Assembly (NCBI RefSeq): GCF_000003195.3
Contig: NC_012870.2
Coordinates: 20,700,501 to 20,764,500 of the forward strand
Reading direction: 5' to 3'
Length of the DNA stretch: 64,000 nt
Source of the DNA: Sorghum bicolor
Lineage: Eukaryota; Streptophyta; Magnoliopsida; Poales; Poaceae
Position numbers and translations under genes: made by a program. Positions 45,294-60,512 of this stretch are shown one piece after another. The notes beneath the pieces were generated by a model. It ran no database searches, was not told the origin of the DNA, and was given only the letters and a program-made list of their open reading frames with translations. Every line of letters begins with the position of its first letter. Position 1 is the stretch's first letter.

Positions 45294-45399
45294 CCACACG
45301 GCCACACCACACGCGTACGCGGCATTCTCCTCGGTGCGTGTTCCTCTCGAGTCTCGAGTCTCGGCGACGACGAAACGAACACACCTAGTCGAGTCAGCG

Positions 45400-48300
45400 A
45401 TGAATCCCTTCGCGAAGAAACCAACTCCGCGAGGTATGATCCATCCCCAATCCCCCTCCCCCGCTTCTCGACCGGAATTCGATCGAATTCGGCTTTAGTT
45501 GCGCGATCCCCACCGCGATCGTGCTTGAGTTCGGTTGGTCACAGGTCACCGGTCGCCGCTGCGTGCCTTGAATCTGAATAAATCCGTTTGCTCGGGAGGG
45601 GAGTAGGCGGGGAGCTTGGGGCTCTGCGCACCCTGGCTAACGCGGTCGTCCAGTTCTGGACTTCCGGATTCTAATTTTGGCTCTGGTTATTATGCAGAGG
45701 TGATGCGGAGCAGCAAGCGGGACCTGACGAATGCTACGCGAGGTAATTGGTCCCGTCTCTGGTGGCGCGCTTATCACAGATAAATGAGAATTGTTTCTGC
45801 CTTGCTTACTTAGAGCATCCAGTGTTACATGTAATGAGTTCACTTTGCATCTAACACAATTATGTGAGCTGGGCAGAAACGCCTGTTCCTGCTGCTACAA
45901 TTGTTTACATCAACAGTAATGTTGTGATGAAACTTTCATGGCTCTTATTTTGAGAAAACTAGATATTTGTTCTATTTTTATTAACGTTATACATGTATAT
46001 ACCGAAAATGTCCAATCCCTTAATCTTTTTTCATTGAGTTTATTTATTTGAAACTGTACCTGTGAGGACTTGAGAGTCAGCTTGAATCATGAAACATGAA
46101 GGAATATATCAGCCTGTATCTAGGCTTAGTCTGTGGTTACATGTAGTTTTTTTTGTTTAACGTAATCGCAGGATCTCTGCCTTTCAATTAAGAAGAGAGG
46201 AGGTTTATATATAGAATTGGCAAGGGCCAACTCTTCCGCGAGCAACTCGCAGGATGGGAAAGGAAAAAAACACGTAGCTCACAAAAATAATGACTGAATG
46301 TTTATTTAATGCCTGGGATGTCTCATCTGCAGGGATCGAGAGGGACATTGCGTCATTACAGCAAGAGGTATGATAACTCAGTCACATTACTAGTGTGGTT
46401 CATAAACAAAATATCCTTATATATATTGGTGATTTAGAATTTTCCTTGAATGACCTTACTTCATATTCAACTGATGCTTAGGAAGCTCTGTATGTTCTGT
46501 TGCTTAAATTATGTCTGCATCATATTGGATCTATAAATATGTGATAACTTTAAAGTCGCCGCCTTTCCATTATGTGGTTCCACTATTCAATTTTGTTGTT
46601 GATGCAGTTGAATTGAGCAATAACAGCAGGTTTTTAATTTTTTTTTTCAACTACAGGAGAAGAAACTCGTTGCTGAAATTAAAAGGACAGCAAAAACTGG
46701 CAATGAGGTTTCTACTCTTATATTATATTCAGTTTCATCTCCTTTTTTTTATCTAGATCATACAGTATGTTTTTCCTTTGCTTCCACAGGCAGCAACAAA
46801 AATTCTAGCCCGTCAGCTGATCAGGTTAAGGCAGCAGATTTCTAATTTGCAAGGTAGCCGAGCTCAGATTCGGGGGATTGCGACACATACTCAGGTGAAA
46901 TGTTGTTCCTTCTTTTGCTTTATTCCACGTGGATTATCAGGTTAGTTTTTTTATTTTGTGGTAAATCATGTCCTTAGGCAATGCATGCCAACACTTCTGT
47001 GGCTACTGGTTTACAAAGTGCAAGCAAAGCAATGGGAGCTTTGAATAAGGTAATATTCTACTGAACTTTTGCGCATGTGTCATTTCATATATATGTTTTT
47101 TGAAAAATCATGTTTGGATTTTATACAGGAACTAGCAGGGTGTATTTTACTTGTAACTTCTATTACACAGAATACACTTTTTAAGAATCAAATACATATG
47201 TATTACTGAATGCGTACTTATCTATTTTGCAGCAAATGGAACCTACCAAGCAGATGAAAATAATGAAAGAATTCCAAAAGCAGTCAGCACAAATGGATAT
47301 GACTGTACGCAAACTTCTCCAAAGCTTAGTAGAATGATTTCTGGCAATTATATACATTTTACCTTTTGTTATTCTAGGGATGTTCTAATGAATGTGATGT
47401 GTGCTTACTGTTTGCGTATTAATATTAAATGATGCATGTGAGGGTACACACTGATTAATCTTTTGCATCGTGCAGAATGAGATGATGTCTGATTCAATTG
47501 ATGATGTCTTAGATGATGACCAGGCCGAGGAAGAAACTGAAGAACTTGCTAATCAGGTCATTCGTTGTTTTTCTTTCCATTGTTCTTCAACAGGCCCTGT
47601 ACTTTGCTTTTGATTATTCATTCTGTTTCTTGCCATTGCCTCTTAGGTTCTGGATGAGATTGGTGTAGACATTGCCTCACAGGTAGTTGAAGATGCTGAT
47701 TCTTGTATTCCATATTTTATTCCTTTAATATAAACCTTTTCTATCTTTCCCCTTGTAGTTGTCATCGGCTCCCAAAGGAAAAATTGCTGGAAAGAAGGTT
47801 CAGGTTGATGAAAGGTTTGCTCTATCCTTCACCCACAACTCTACATTGTTTATTGTTTTTCAACTTCCCTCCCCTGTTTATATGGTTACTGTATTATTTT
47901 TCCACCTGAAATCACTACCAAAGCCCAGGATAAAAAATTAGCTCCCTCACTTATTTTTGCGTTCACTGAAATAATTAAGATATTTCTAAGGCTCTACCCC
48001 TGTATTTAGGGGTCTTCAAATGTGGGTTGGGCAAAACCGCTGGATGCCTAAAATTAGATTAATTTGTGACATGGATATTGCTTTGATTGCTTAGCTTTCA
48101 TCTCAGACAGTTTCTAATGGTATGGAAAAAACATGGCTATTGTCTGCATTTCTTGGAAATAGCAAGCACAGGTCTGATGTAGGATTTCACATTCTTTACT
48201 TGTATTGACTTTTGAGCATTATTGGTGACATGCTGAGACATCTAGGCAACTTTCACTCATAAAATGACTGCACAAACGTTTCTATGCTGTTTTTTATGCA

Positions 48301-48578
48301 TCTGATTACCTTACCATTGTTTTTCTAACTAATAATAAGACTAGGATAAGCATACAAGCTGTATACCAACTATTCCTCATGCCGTCTAGTGCCAGCAAGT
48401 GCACTATTTACTAAACTGCGTACAACGTGAATTGCTGGTAGCAAAGACCAACACCTTTGCCATGCTACTGAACATTGTGGTCCCTTTGGGTTAAAATAAA
48501 AAATGTTTTGCTTTTCTCATCTGCAGTTCGGAGTTGGAGGAACTAGAGAAGAGACTGGCTGCTCTCAAAAATCCATAA
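45400..48578 (+). CDS. VPS2: ESCRT-III subunit VPS2/CHMP2 (VPS2.2/VPS2.3 type)
   Basis: ESCRT-III proteins polymerise on endosomal membranes and cut vesicle necks in multivesicular-body sorting; VPS2 is a core filament subunit that recruits the AAA-ATPase SKD1/VPS4. Eleven exons join in phase to 212 residues: 45400-45433, 45698-45742, 46333-46367, 46657-46707, 46790-46894, 46978-47049, 47233-47304, 47476-47556, 47647-47682, 47759-47814, 48527-48578. The start MNPFAKKPTPREVMRSSKRD is followed by the basic helical Snf7 core (RQLIRLRQQISNLQGSRAQI), then an acidic region (SIDDVLDDDQAEEETEELAN). The C-terminal LEELEKRLAALK is the MIT-interacting motif that binds VPS4. The sequence fits the plant VPS2.2/2.3 branch better than VPS2.1, from memory. 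The last intron (47815-48526) is the longest. All borders are GT/AG. Confidence 0.96.
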
Positions 48579-49169
48579 GATCTGTTTGCAATCCTCTCTC
48601 TGTGCACATAGCAAGCCTGCCGTGTACCTAGATTCCAAACATTCATTAGACACGCAAAGTCACTGCTATTTGTATATATCAAACGGAAGATGGTGCAAAC
48701 CCCAAGTTTTTCGGCCAATCGATGTTGCTGCAGTCCGTACACACTATCGCGCAGAAGATGGGGCTGTGCTACCTTGTTAGTGACATGATTCAGAGCAAGG
48801 GATTCCATAGTTTGTAAAGAAATTCGACTATTTTACCTGAAAGCCTTTTGTTTTTGGTCGTTCGTTACATGACAGCGTTTTGTTTTTGAGCATTGTGGAA
48901 CTCACAGTAACTATGGCTGCACGCCAATTTTTTTAAGTGTTAATGTTCACGTAAACAATGCGTCTCCATTAACCCACGCTTTCCTTGAATTGCTTGCTTT
49001 CAGCTTTGCTGGGCATTTCGAGATAACATTAGGACATCGCCATATGTTTTGGGTATGGCCGTATGGGAGCCGGTGTCCGTCATACTCAGGGGCTCACCAA
49101 AACCCAATTGTGTTTGCTATCTTCCATGCCAATGAATACTGCATACAGCCCTGTTCGCTTGAACTTATC
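48579..49169 (+). other. 3' region of VPS2 up to the LINE insertion
   Basis: Contains the VPS2 3' UTR; the poly(A) site is not identifiable with confidence. No other gene is seen. Confidence 0.5.
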
Positions 49170-49186
49170 AACACTATTTTTAAGCA

Positions 49187-49938
49187 CCCGACAAAAGAAT
49201 CTCTGACTTCATAAACTCAGATAATAGCCTTGACACTTGTGCCTTATACAAAATGATCAAGGCTAGGGGCCAACCTTCAGACCCCAGGGCAGTCTTCATC
49301 TGGAAATCCTTGGCACCGCCTCAGGTTAAGCTATTCATGTGGCTGCTGCTGCAAAAAAGAATCCAATGCAGGGCGGTCTTGTTCAAGAAACACATAGTGG
49401 ATTCTGCAACCTGTGAAATCTGCAATGCCACAGATGAGACGCCAGAACACATCATTCACGGCTGCTCGGTTGGAAGGGAAGTCTGGATGAGACTCAACTT
49501 GCAGTCCATGATCTCCATGGACATGGGTCAACTGCACACGTTTATGAACACCACATCGACCGCGATCCCTGAGCTTTCCACTTTCATTGCGCTGGTCAGC
49601 TGGCAGGTTTGGAAGGCTAGAAATGCGAAGGTCTTCAGGAACGAAGACCATTCTGTCGACCGCGTACTTTTGGACTGCAAAGCGGCAGCCGAACTTTGGC
49701 AATTCAGAATACCAAGAGCAAAGAGGCAATCTGTAACTCACTGGTGCACCATCCTGCAGATGGCTAGGCAGGGCCAAGGCTAGGCTAGATCCTCCCTCTT
49801 TCTTTTCTTTGAATCTACTTGCAGCATAAGGATGCTGCTCTGTATCTTGTATACATGTGTAAACTCTACCCATTCGGCCGTTTCGGGCCTAATATAATTT
49901 TCCAGGTGGGGAACGCCTCCCCCCGTTGACCCTCAAAA
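49187..49938 (+). mobile_element. 5'-truncated LINE with 17-bp target-site duplication
   Basis: AACACTATTTTTAAGCA occurs at 49170-49186 and again at 49939-49955, directly after the element's A-rich 3' end (CCTCAAAAAA). The insert of about 752 bp contains the end of a LINE ORF2 and its 3' UTR (CCTCCCCCCGTTGACC). A long duplication, a 5' truncation and an A tail are the marks of target-primed reverse transcription. The first two A of the right duplication could belong to the tail, leaving 15 certain bases. Confidence 0.93.
49253..49783 (+). pseudogene. C-terminal end of LINE ORF2 (zf-RVT domain)
   Basis: A 176-codon open segment matches the region after reverse transcriptase in plant L1-type LINEs. 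It has VFIWKSLAPPQVKLFMWLL, then the zinc-binding CEICNATDETPEHIIHGC and LVSWQVWKARNAKVF. The endonuclease and the polymerase core are missing because of the 5' truncation. The open frame suggests the insertion is not old. The first ATG is simply an internal methionine. Confidence 0.9.
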
Positions 49939-49955
49939 AACACTATTTTTAAGCA

Positions 49956-50507
49956 GTAATGGTAAGATTCAAAATAAGTGAGTAGTAATGGTAATTCTCA
50001 CAACTTCGAAAATTTTAACGGTACCAATACAAATAACCCTTCTTCGGACCCACAAAGAAAATGTGTAGTGAGAAAGTGACAGATCACTCCATTCTTCGAT
50101 CCAAATGCCCCATAAATAAAATTAATTCAGGTGCTTATATACGTTTTCTTAAAAAAATTTATGGTCAAATGGAGGGATTCTGCAATAACACTTTACAAAC
50201 TAGTACCAGAACGGCAGAATCAGAAAGTGAACAACAGTGAAAGCTTGCCGTGAAGCAGGATTGCATTGTACTTCAGAGTTATCTTGCCTCTTGGAGTTTG
50301 GAGAAAGCGTTATACGTTGAGGTTTGGAGAAAGCATTTTCATGGCACCCTTGTAACGAGGTCCATACTCGAGGTCATTGTGCTGCAATCCCATCCATCCA
50401 TCCATTTGCCGATTTGCTTCAGCTGCAGAGAACAACGATCCCGCAAAAGTTCTCAGCCTAGTAACTGCCTTCCACTCTCAGAATTTGTCGGCGTGGTCCT
50501 CGGCAGC
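49956..50507 (-). other. Spacer between LINE and CK1; CK1 3' UTR
   Basis: Holds the CK1 3' UTR (minus) in its right half. A large plus-strand frame over 50250-50856 is the antisense shadow of the last CK1 exon. Confidence 0.6.
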
Positions 50508-54513
<4,006 letters not shown>

Positions 54514-55329
54514 GATCACTCTCCTCTTTGATTTCTCTCTCTGCCTCTCTCTCTCTCCTGCGAATGGATTTCTGCTGCTGAAAAACACCAATGGAAGGAA
54601 AAATGATGTAACCACGTTCAACCTGAATTTCCCAATTTCCCTTGAAGGCCAGAGACTTTTTATTTACCGGTTCAGTTCAACTGCCTATTGCCCCAATGCC
54701 TCCTTAGAGAAGCAGCACTACTGTCTGCCATCAAACAGTAATGCCAAGGCACGCAAAATCTCTCCCTGAAAACCACAGAGACCACAGAGAAAATGAAACC
54801 TGAATCAGCTACCTTAGCACAAACAGAGCAACATTCCCTGTAACGCTTTCTTTATATTTAATAAATTCCTCCTGTAGGGGCTCCGGCCCCTCCACTTTTT
54901 CGTTAAAAAAAAAGAGCAACATTGCCCAGCGGGGGGCCAGGATCGCACTCAAATAGTCAAATGTGGATGACAACAAGAAGAGAACGTCCGTGGCGTGAAG
55001 CGCGTACCCGAGGGATGAGGAACCAGCAGGAAACTCGCACAGGCCGCGACGCCGCAGCGGTTCCAGCGGCGGAGAGGAGCCTCCCCCCAATTGCAGACCT
55101 CCGCACCGGACGCGAGGCCGCGGTCGAATCGCATCGGTGCTGATCCTGCAATTGGAGGGAGGGAGAGAGCGAGAGGTTGGGGAGGTGCGGGAAAGCGAGC
55201 GGTTGGTGGCGGTCCTTTTTTGGCTCTGGATTGCCGGAAAACCAGGTTTCGTTTGGTTACCAGCCAGTCAGCCACACTAGACAAGTTTCAATATCGAGCT
55301 GTTGATCGTTTAGTTGGCAATTAAATTTA
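54514..55329 (-). promoter_or_regulatory. 5' leader and promoter of the CK1 gene
   Basis: A CT/GA-rich stretch sits just upstream of the ATG (54,530-54,560). A GC-rich block at about 54,950-55,200 is likely near the transcription start. A leader intron between these is plausible but not proven. Open frames here on both strands are composition effects. Confidence 0.4.
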
Positions 55330-56705
55330 GGTGGGGTTTGGACACGAGGATATAGGACCATAGGAGGTGGGATAGGAAACGAGTTGCCATGTTTGGATAA
55401 TGAGAAAGGGAAATGAAGTTGGCTTAGGAAGTTCAGATGGGAAATATGGTTGTAGGACCTAGTAAGCTAAATCCGATGGGAAGAATAAATTTCGATTGAA
55501 AAATAAAACTGGAGAATAAAGATGTAGCTATACATGGAGGCGCTATTCATCTCACCGGACGTGCTACTAGTGGCCACATCCCTTGGCTCACATGTGCCGC
55601 GGCGCCGTTGGAGCACTCGCTTGCCTAAGACGTGCCGCACCGCTGGAGTAGCAGCGCGCGCCGCTGAAGATGTCGCGTGTCGAAGCCGCCGCTCACCTCA
55701 CATAGGCCTAACTCGAAGCCACTTGGCATATGCGCCTTGCTGCTGGAGCGGCAACGCTCGTCTCGGATGCGCCGCCCCACTCAGCAGGCAAGCAGGGCAA
55801 GGGATGACAACGCAAGATGGCAGGAGCAAAAGTAACTAAGTTAGGCAGGCCATGGATGCATGTCTCCGGTTAGATTGGCACATAGAGATGGAGACTGAGA
55901 ACCATTGAGTCCAGAACATAGGACAGACCATTTTTTTGTCAGTCAATCCACAAGGACACTCGATTTCTTCTCCCTCTACCGTATTGTACATCTTTCTTGC
56001 TCTCCTGGTTCGTCAGCTCTGACGAACCCTAGCATGCCCACAACGATGGCCTTCTTCCCTTCCCCATCCTCTTCCCACCCCCACTTTCTTCCCCGACCCC
56101 GGCGAGATCGATCGTTGCCATCTTCTCTAACTCCCGTGACACTCTCCTCCTCGATCTGTCCTGGCCGCTACTACAATTGCTAGGGCCCCTAAACTGCTTG
56201 GACACCACCCCTACCGCCTACCTGCCTGCCTTCCCCCGGTCGACCCCTTCTATAGCTGCCGGAGTTAGAGAAGAAAGAGGGGGAGAGACTCACCAAAACC
56301 CTAGCCAGTGCCGATGTTGCCCTTGTCTCCGGCGAGCACAGATCTAGAAGAAGGAGGTGGTGGTGGAGGAGGAGGAGGAGGAGGAGGAGGAGCTCCCTGC
56401 TCCCCTACCTCGTCGCGCCAGTGCCGCCGCCGCCGAAGGGGAGAGAGGGAGGATCTGTGTGGGGGCGCAGACACAGGCGTCGAGGGAGCGTTGGGGCAAA
56501 AATCAGGTTCTGAGCGAGGCTGAAACACAAGAGTGTGGTATAGCATTTATGTTTTTTTATTAGCAAACTAGTGAGTGGGTCCCATATTGTGGTGTTATCC
56601 CAAAACCAATTTGCCAAACAAGGGAATAGGAGATAGGGATATCATAATCAGACCATAACCCACCTATTTCCTTACTCGTTTCCCAAATTGTATCCAAACA
56701 CCACA
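55330..56705. mobile_element. 1.4-kb non-autonomous PIF/Harbinger-type element with TTA duplication
   Basis: The left end GGTGGGGTTTGGACAC matches the reverse complement of the right end (TGTGGTGTTTGGATAC) at 13 of 16 bases. TTA is duplicated at 55327-55329 and 56706-56708. The second-order match continues inward (GGAAACGAGT on both arms). The centre is GC-rich and without a recognisable transposase, and it may include captured DNA that I could not identify. Confidence 0.65.
56353..56391. repeat. GGA/GGT trinucleotide microsatellite
   Basis: About 13 GGN triplets, mainly GGA, inside the non-autonomous element at 55330-56705. Confidence 0.9.
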
Positions 56706-56708
56706 TTA

Positions 56709-57461
56709 GGCAATACTTTCTTGAAGTAAAATGTACAGCAAGATTTACTTAGATACAACAAAACATGACTTGAAAATTCCTACCACACTGGTTTAAAGTT
56801 AGTTGTGGCAAATTATAACTAGAAATTATACAATCTTAAGCCTTTTGCCAAACACTAGGAACCGAGCAACCTTGACCCTCCTCTCAAATATAGAGCCATG
56901 GGAGCATAGGGGGGCAAAGACACATAAATTAAAGATGTATGGATCCTTACAACCAAGATGAGTGGTGGATAACAGGCGAAAAAGAAAAAAATGACCATAT
57001 TAGGTGGAAACAAGAGCAACATCAGGGTAATGGTGTAGGTAGGAAAATCTAATCGAAAGAAGGTTGCACCAACAAGAGAAGAGAGAAGAAATACTGAGAG
57101 AAGGTAGGAGCTCGCTAGCAATGAGTAGCTCCATGAGGGTGTGATCATATTATCATCCAATCTCCATTCTTCCCTAACTCATCAGAGTTACACTGTGTTT
57201 GGTTTAGAGATAAATTCCATTGCATATGGGCTGGTTCGCCACTAAAAGGAATCTGCTTGTTTGAGTTTTTTTTGAAACAACTTCATTCGTTAGCTCCTTG
57301 CTAGTCCATGAAACATCGCACATGGAACTGTTCCATGGTGAACGATTTGATGATGTGACACAAAACCATACTGCATATATCTTGGACTAAACAATTCTGA
57401 TTAGGTTATTGACACAAACTAAAGATATTTTTAGGGATTTCAAGTTTGAGGATTAATAAGT
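56709..57461. other. Intergenic DNA, nothing recognised
   Basis: AT-rich sequence with a 101-codon minus-strand frame (56855-57160) lacking any known domain. CTGTGTTTGGTTTAGAG near 57,192 may be a lone MITE end. Confidence 0.4.
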
Positions 57462-60142
57462 TAAAAGGTCCTAATGGCTAGAGGGGGTGAATAGCCTAAT
57501 AAAGTTTTCTACAACAACACTAAAAGCACTTGATTAGTATATAAGATGGCGAAGCAAATTTGGCACTAGCTCTACAAGGGTAATGCAAGCCTCCTATCCA
57601 ATCTAGTTTCTATAGTCTCTAATAAAACACACCAAGACTATGTCACTACTTACCCCTAGGTGATACTAAGCTAAGCAAGAGAGCAACACAAACTAGTTAG
57701 CAAAGTAATGCAAAGAAGGGTTAGGATGAATATACCACCGTGTAGAGGAATGAGCCAATCAATCACAATAGATAATGCCAATGAAGATCAATCACCTCGA
57801 AAACAAATGTTGACACAATGATTTTTACCGAGGTTCACTTGCTTACCGGCAAGCTAGTCCTTATTATGGCGACACACTCACTTGGAGGTTCCCGGGCAAA
57901 ATGGCCTCACACGCCAACCCTCACTAGGGTGCCCCTCAACCAACATAAGATGAAGATCACATAAGCCACGAGCAATCTACTAGAGTACCTTTTGGCTCTC
58001 CGCCGGAGAAAGGTCAAGAACCCCTCACAGTCACCACGATCGGAGCCGAAGACAACCTCCAGCCTCCGCTCGATGATCCTCACTGCACCAAACCGTCTAG
58101 GAGTCAGCAAACTCCAAGAGTAACAAGCAAATCTCGCAGCGAAACACGATCACCAAGTACCTCTAGATGCAACCACTCAAGCAATGCACTTGGATGCTCT
58201 CCTAATCTCACAAAGATGATCAAACAATGATGTAATTGAGTGGGAGTAAGTTGGCTCAGGGGCAGATGATGAAAAAATTCAAGGTGTGGCGAAGTCAATA
58301 TAACATATTATATATAGCAAAGCAAGATCTATGTAGGACAAACAAAATCAATCAACCAATTCAATAATTAATTGGTAACTAGCAAATCAAACAAACAACC
58401 ACGAAAAAAAGAGTTTCATGTTTGAGTTGAGCCTTACTGGACGACTGACGACAACTGTGACCCAGTTCAATTGCTTGGCGCATTGCCGTCGGCAGGCAAG
58501 GTGAATCAAAGTGGAATAGCAGAGCTACCAAGGGTTGCAGGGCCAGGCGCTAGGAGGTAGGGGTAAGCAGTTTGTCTCATCGCGTCGTCCTGCCGGCACT
58601 ACAGCAGCGAACAAATGAACGACGATTTTATGATCGGAAGAAATAGGGACGAACTATGCCAGCACTACAATCTACAATTGGAAATATTTAAACTGAAGAC
58701 CGATAGGTGCCAACCCAAAGTCACACACAAGGCCCAAAGTGGCGGTTCATCTCGAGTCACAGTTATCTTCCTCATCAAGAGCCAAGCCTCAGCGTTGTGT
58801 TCATCTTCAACACCAGCAAAGCAGCGACTTTGCATCCATGGCTGCCTGAGGCGATTCAGGGTGGGGTTGTGCGGCAGAGCCAAGGTATGACAAGCGCTCT
58901 ACCTTGTCCTACTGAGCCCTTCGCCCCAAAGTTGGCTAGGCTCACAAGGTTGCTATGTCAATGAAAATGGCCAAGAAAGTGAGTCCAAGCTGGCCAACAA
59001 CTATTTATAGACACCCCAAACAAATAGAGTCATTGGCTCTCTCACTGCACAGAAAGCAGGGGCGTCGGACATGCAGATGGTTAGTCGTCACACGCTGACA
59101 CCCAATGTCTGACGCTCAGATGGCAGCCACGTGTCCTGCTTTTGAATCTCGCATGTCGATCTCTAACGGTCATAAAATCAGTCGACACTGTAGTTAAAGA
59201 GGGCGTCAGACGCTTCGACGAAATCCAACGGACGCTGAGCCTCATACCGGACGCTACTCAAAGAGGTCCAGAAACCCTCGAGAACGCATCAGATGCGTCA
59301 GACACTCTGATGGTATGCCATAAGAAGCGCCTTAGCGTCTGATGCACACTGCCTGAAACTTCACTCGCGACCCTACTGACGTCACTGCTCACCAGATGCT
59401 TAAACAGTGCTTGGCCAGCGTCCGGCGCAAAACCGTCGAACGCGCTAACACACTGCACAGAAGTGCGCATAACTGTCAACACGCGTCGGACGCAGGTCCT
59501 GTGTTCGACGCTATCGACCTCAACGTCCGACGAGTGTTCCTCAGCGAGAAACACGGTTTGACTTCGCCTCCTCTTCAACTCAGGCTCCGACGCAATAGAA
59601 AATATGCATTCTATTTTTATAAAGGCGCCGAATCCTACCTCGCAAGCTCCGCAGGAGGGAGAGAGGATCCCAAACCCTTCTCTACCTCTCAAACTCCACC
59701 CCTTTGTAAATGTGCCAACACTACCAAGCGTAAACCATTATGTGCAAGTGTGTTAGCATTTTTATAAATATTTTCTCAAAGGAGTTAGCGCATTCACTAG
59801 ATCCTAATGCATATGTAATGAGTTAGAGCATCTAGTGGCACTTTGACAACCACATTTCAATACGAATTTTGCTTAATAGTACGGCTATCAATCCTAAACC
59901 ACTCACATCCTCTATGGTGTTTTGAGTGCAAACCAAAAAAGCTACTAACCAATTATACCTTTGCCTTGAGCATTTTGTTTTTCTCTTTCTTTTCCAAGCC
60001 CGAGCACATGATCATTTTGGTTCCACCGTCACCATCATGATCATCACCTGTGTTGCTCACCGCTTGGAGTGTGCTTTCATATCTCATGAACACTTAGAGC
60101 AATATGTTTCATCAAATCACCAAAACCGAACTAGAGCTTTCA
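57462..60142. mobile_element. LTR-like element, copy 3, with an inserted hAT element
   Basis: The start TAAAAGGTCCTAATGGCTAG and the end GAACTAGAGCTTTCA correspond to copy 1 in the same orientation. Flanking TAAGT and GAAGT match at four of five bases. Blocks collinear with copy 1 include GGTGAATAGCC, the ACCGAGGTTCAC region, the CGGACGCT motifs and the ATAGTACGGCTATC region. It is 2,681 bp, of which 672 bp is the hAT insert. It has diverged more than copies 1 and 2, so it is the oldest of the three. Confidence 0.7.
58258..58929. mobile_element. Non-autonomous hAT element with 8-bp duplication
   Basis: AGTTGGCT is duplicated at 58250-58257 and 58930-58937. The insert starts CAGGGGCAGATG, and its right end reads TTGGGGCGAAGG in reverse complement. 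Both fit hAT-type short termini, with GGGGC in common. Copies 1 and 2 of the LTR-like family lack this 672-bp segment at the same place (GCTTAGGCTCACAAG), which confirms an insertion. No coding function is recognised. Confidence 0.75.
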
Positions 60143-60248
60143 GAAGTGTGTGTGGTTGAACTTAAAGGTTATGTCACATGTGGTGCACTAAGATTAGGTA
60201 ACGACATGCTATCAAAGTAAGGGGAGGAGAGGGTAGTCACCAGACAAC

Positions 60249-60308
<60 letters not shown>

Positions 60309-60512
60309 AGTTGTGCAAAGGCTAAGATGTGATGAAAAAGTTTTTTTAAAAAAATCCAAACGTGAATCCCTGCTCCAAGATCTAGATTGAATATGTGGTT
60401 TGTATGTAGACTGATCAAATAGAGTGATTTAAGTATTGTATTTATTTTTAACTATAAATAAATAATTCATGTAAATCCTCTTGGTATATCTCTAGTTTTA
60501 GATTTATAAGAA
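60143..60512. other. Short spacer with GA repeat
   Basis: No gene. It contains the GA microsatellite and AT-rich DNA up to the Helitron end. Confidence 0.5.
60251..60307. repeat. (GA)n microsatellite, 57 bp
   Basis: A perfect GA run of about 28 units. On the minus strand it translates to a Leu-Ser repeat, which is not a gene. Confidence 0.98.

Noticed and set aside
56301..56563. Poly-proline and poly-glutamate frames
   Set aside because: Both are translations of the GGA/GGT microsatellite inside a transposon.
60212..60418. Minus-strand frame with Leu-Ser repeats
   Set aside because: It is the translation of the GA microsatellite.
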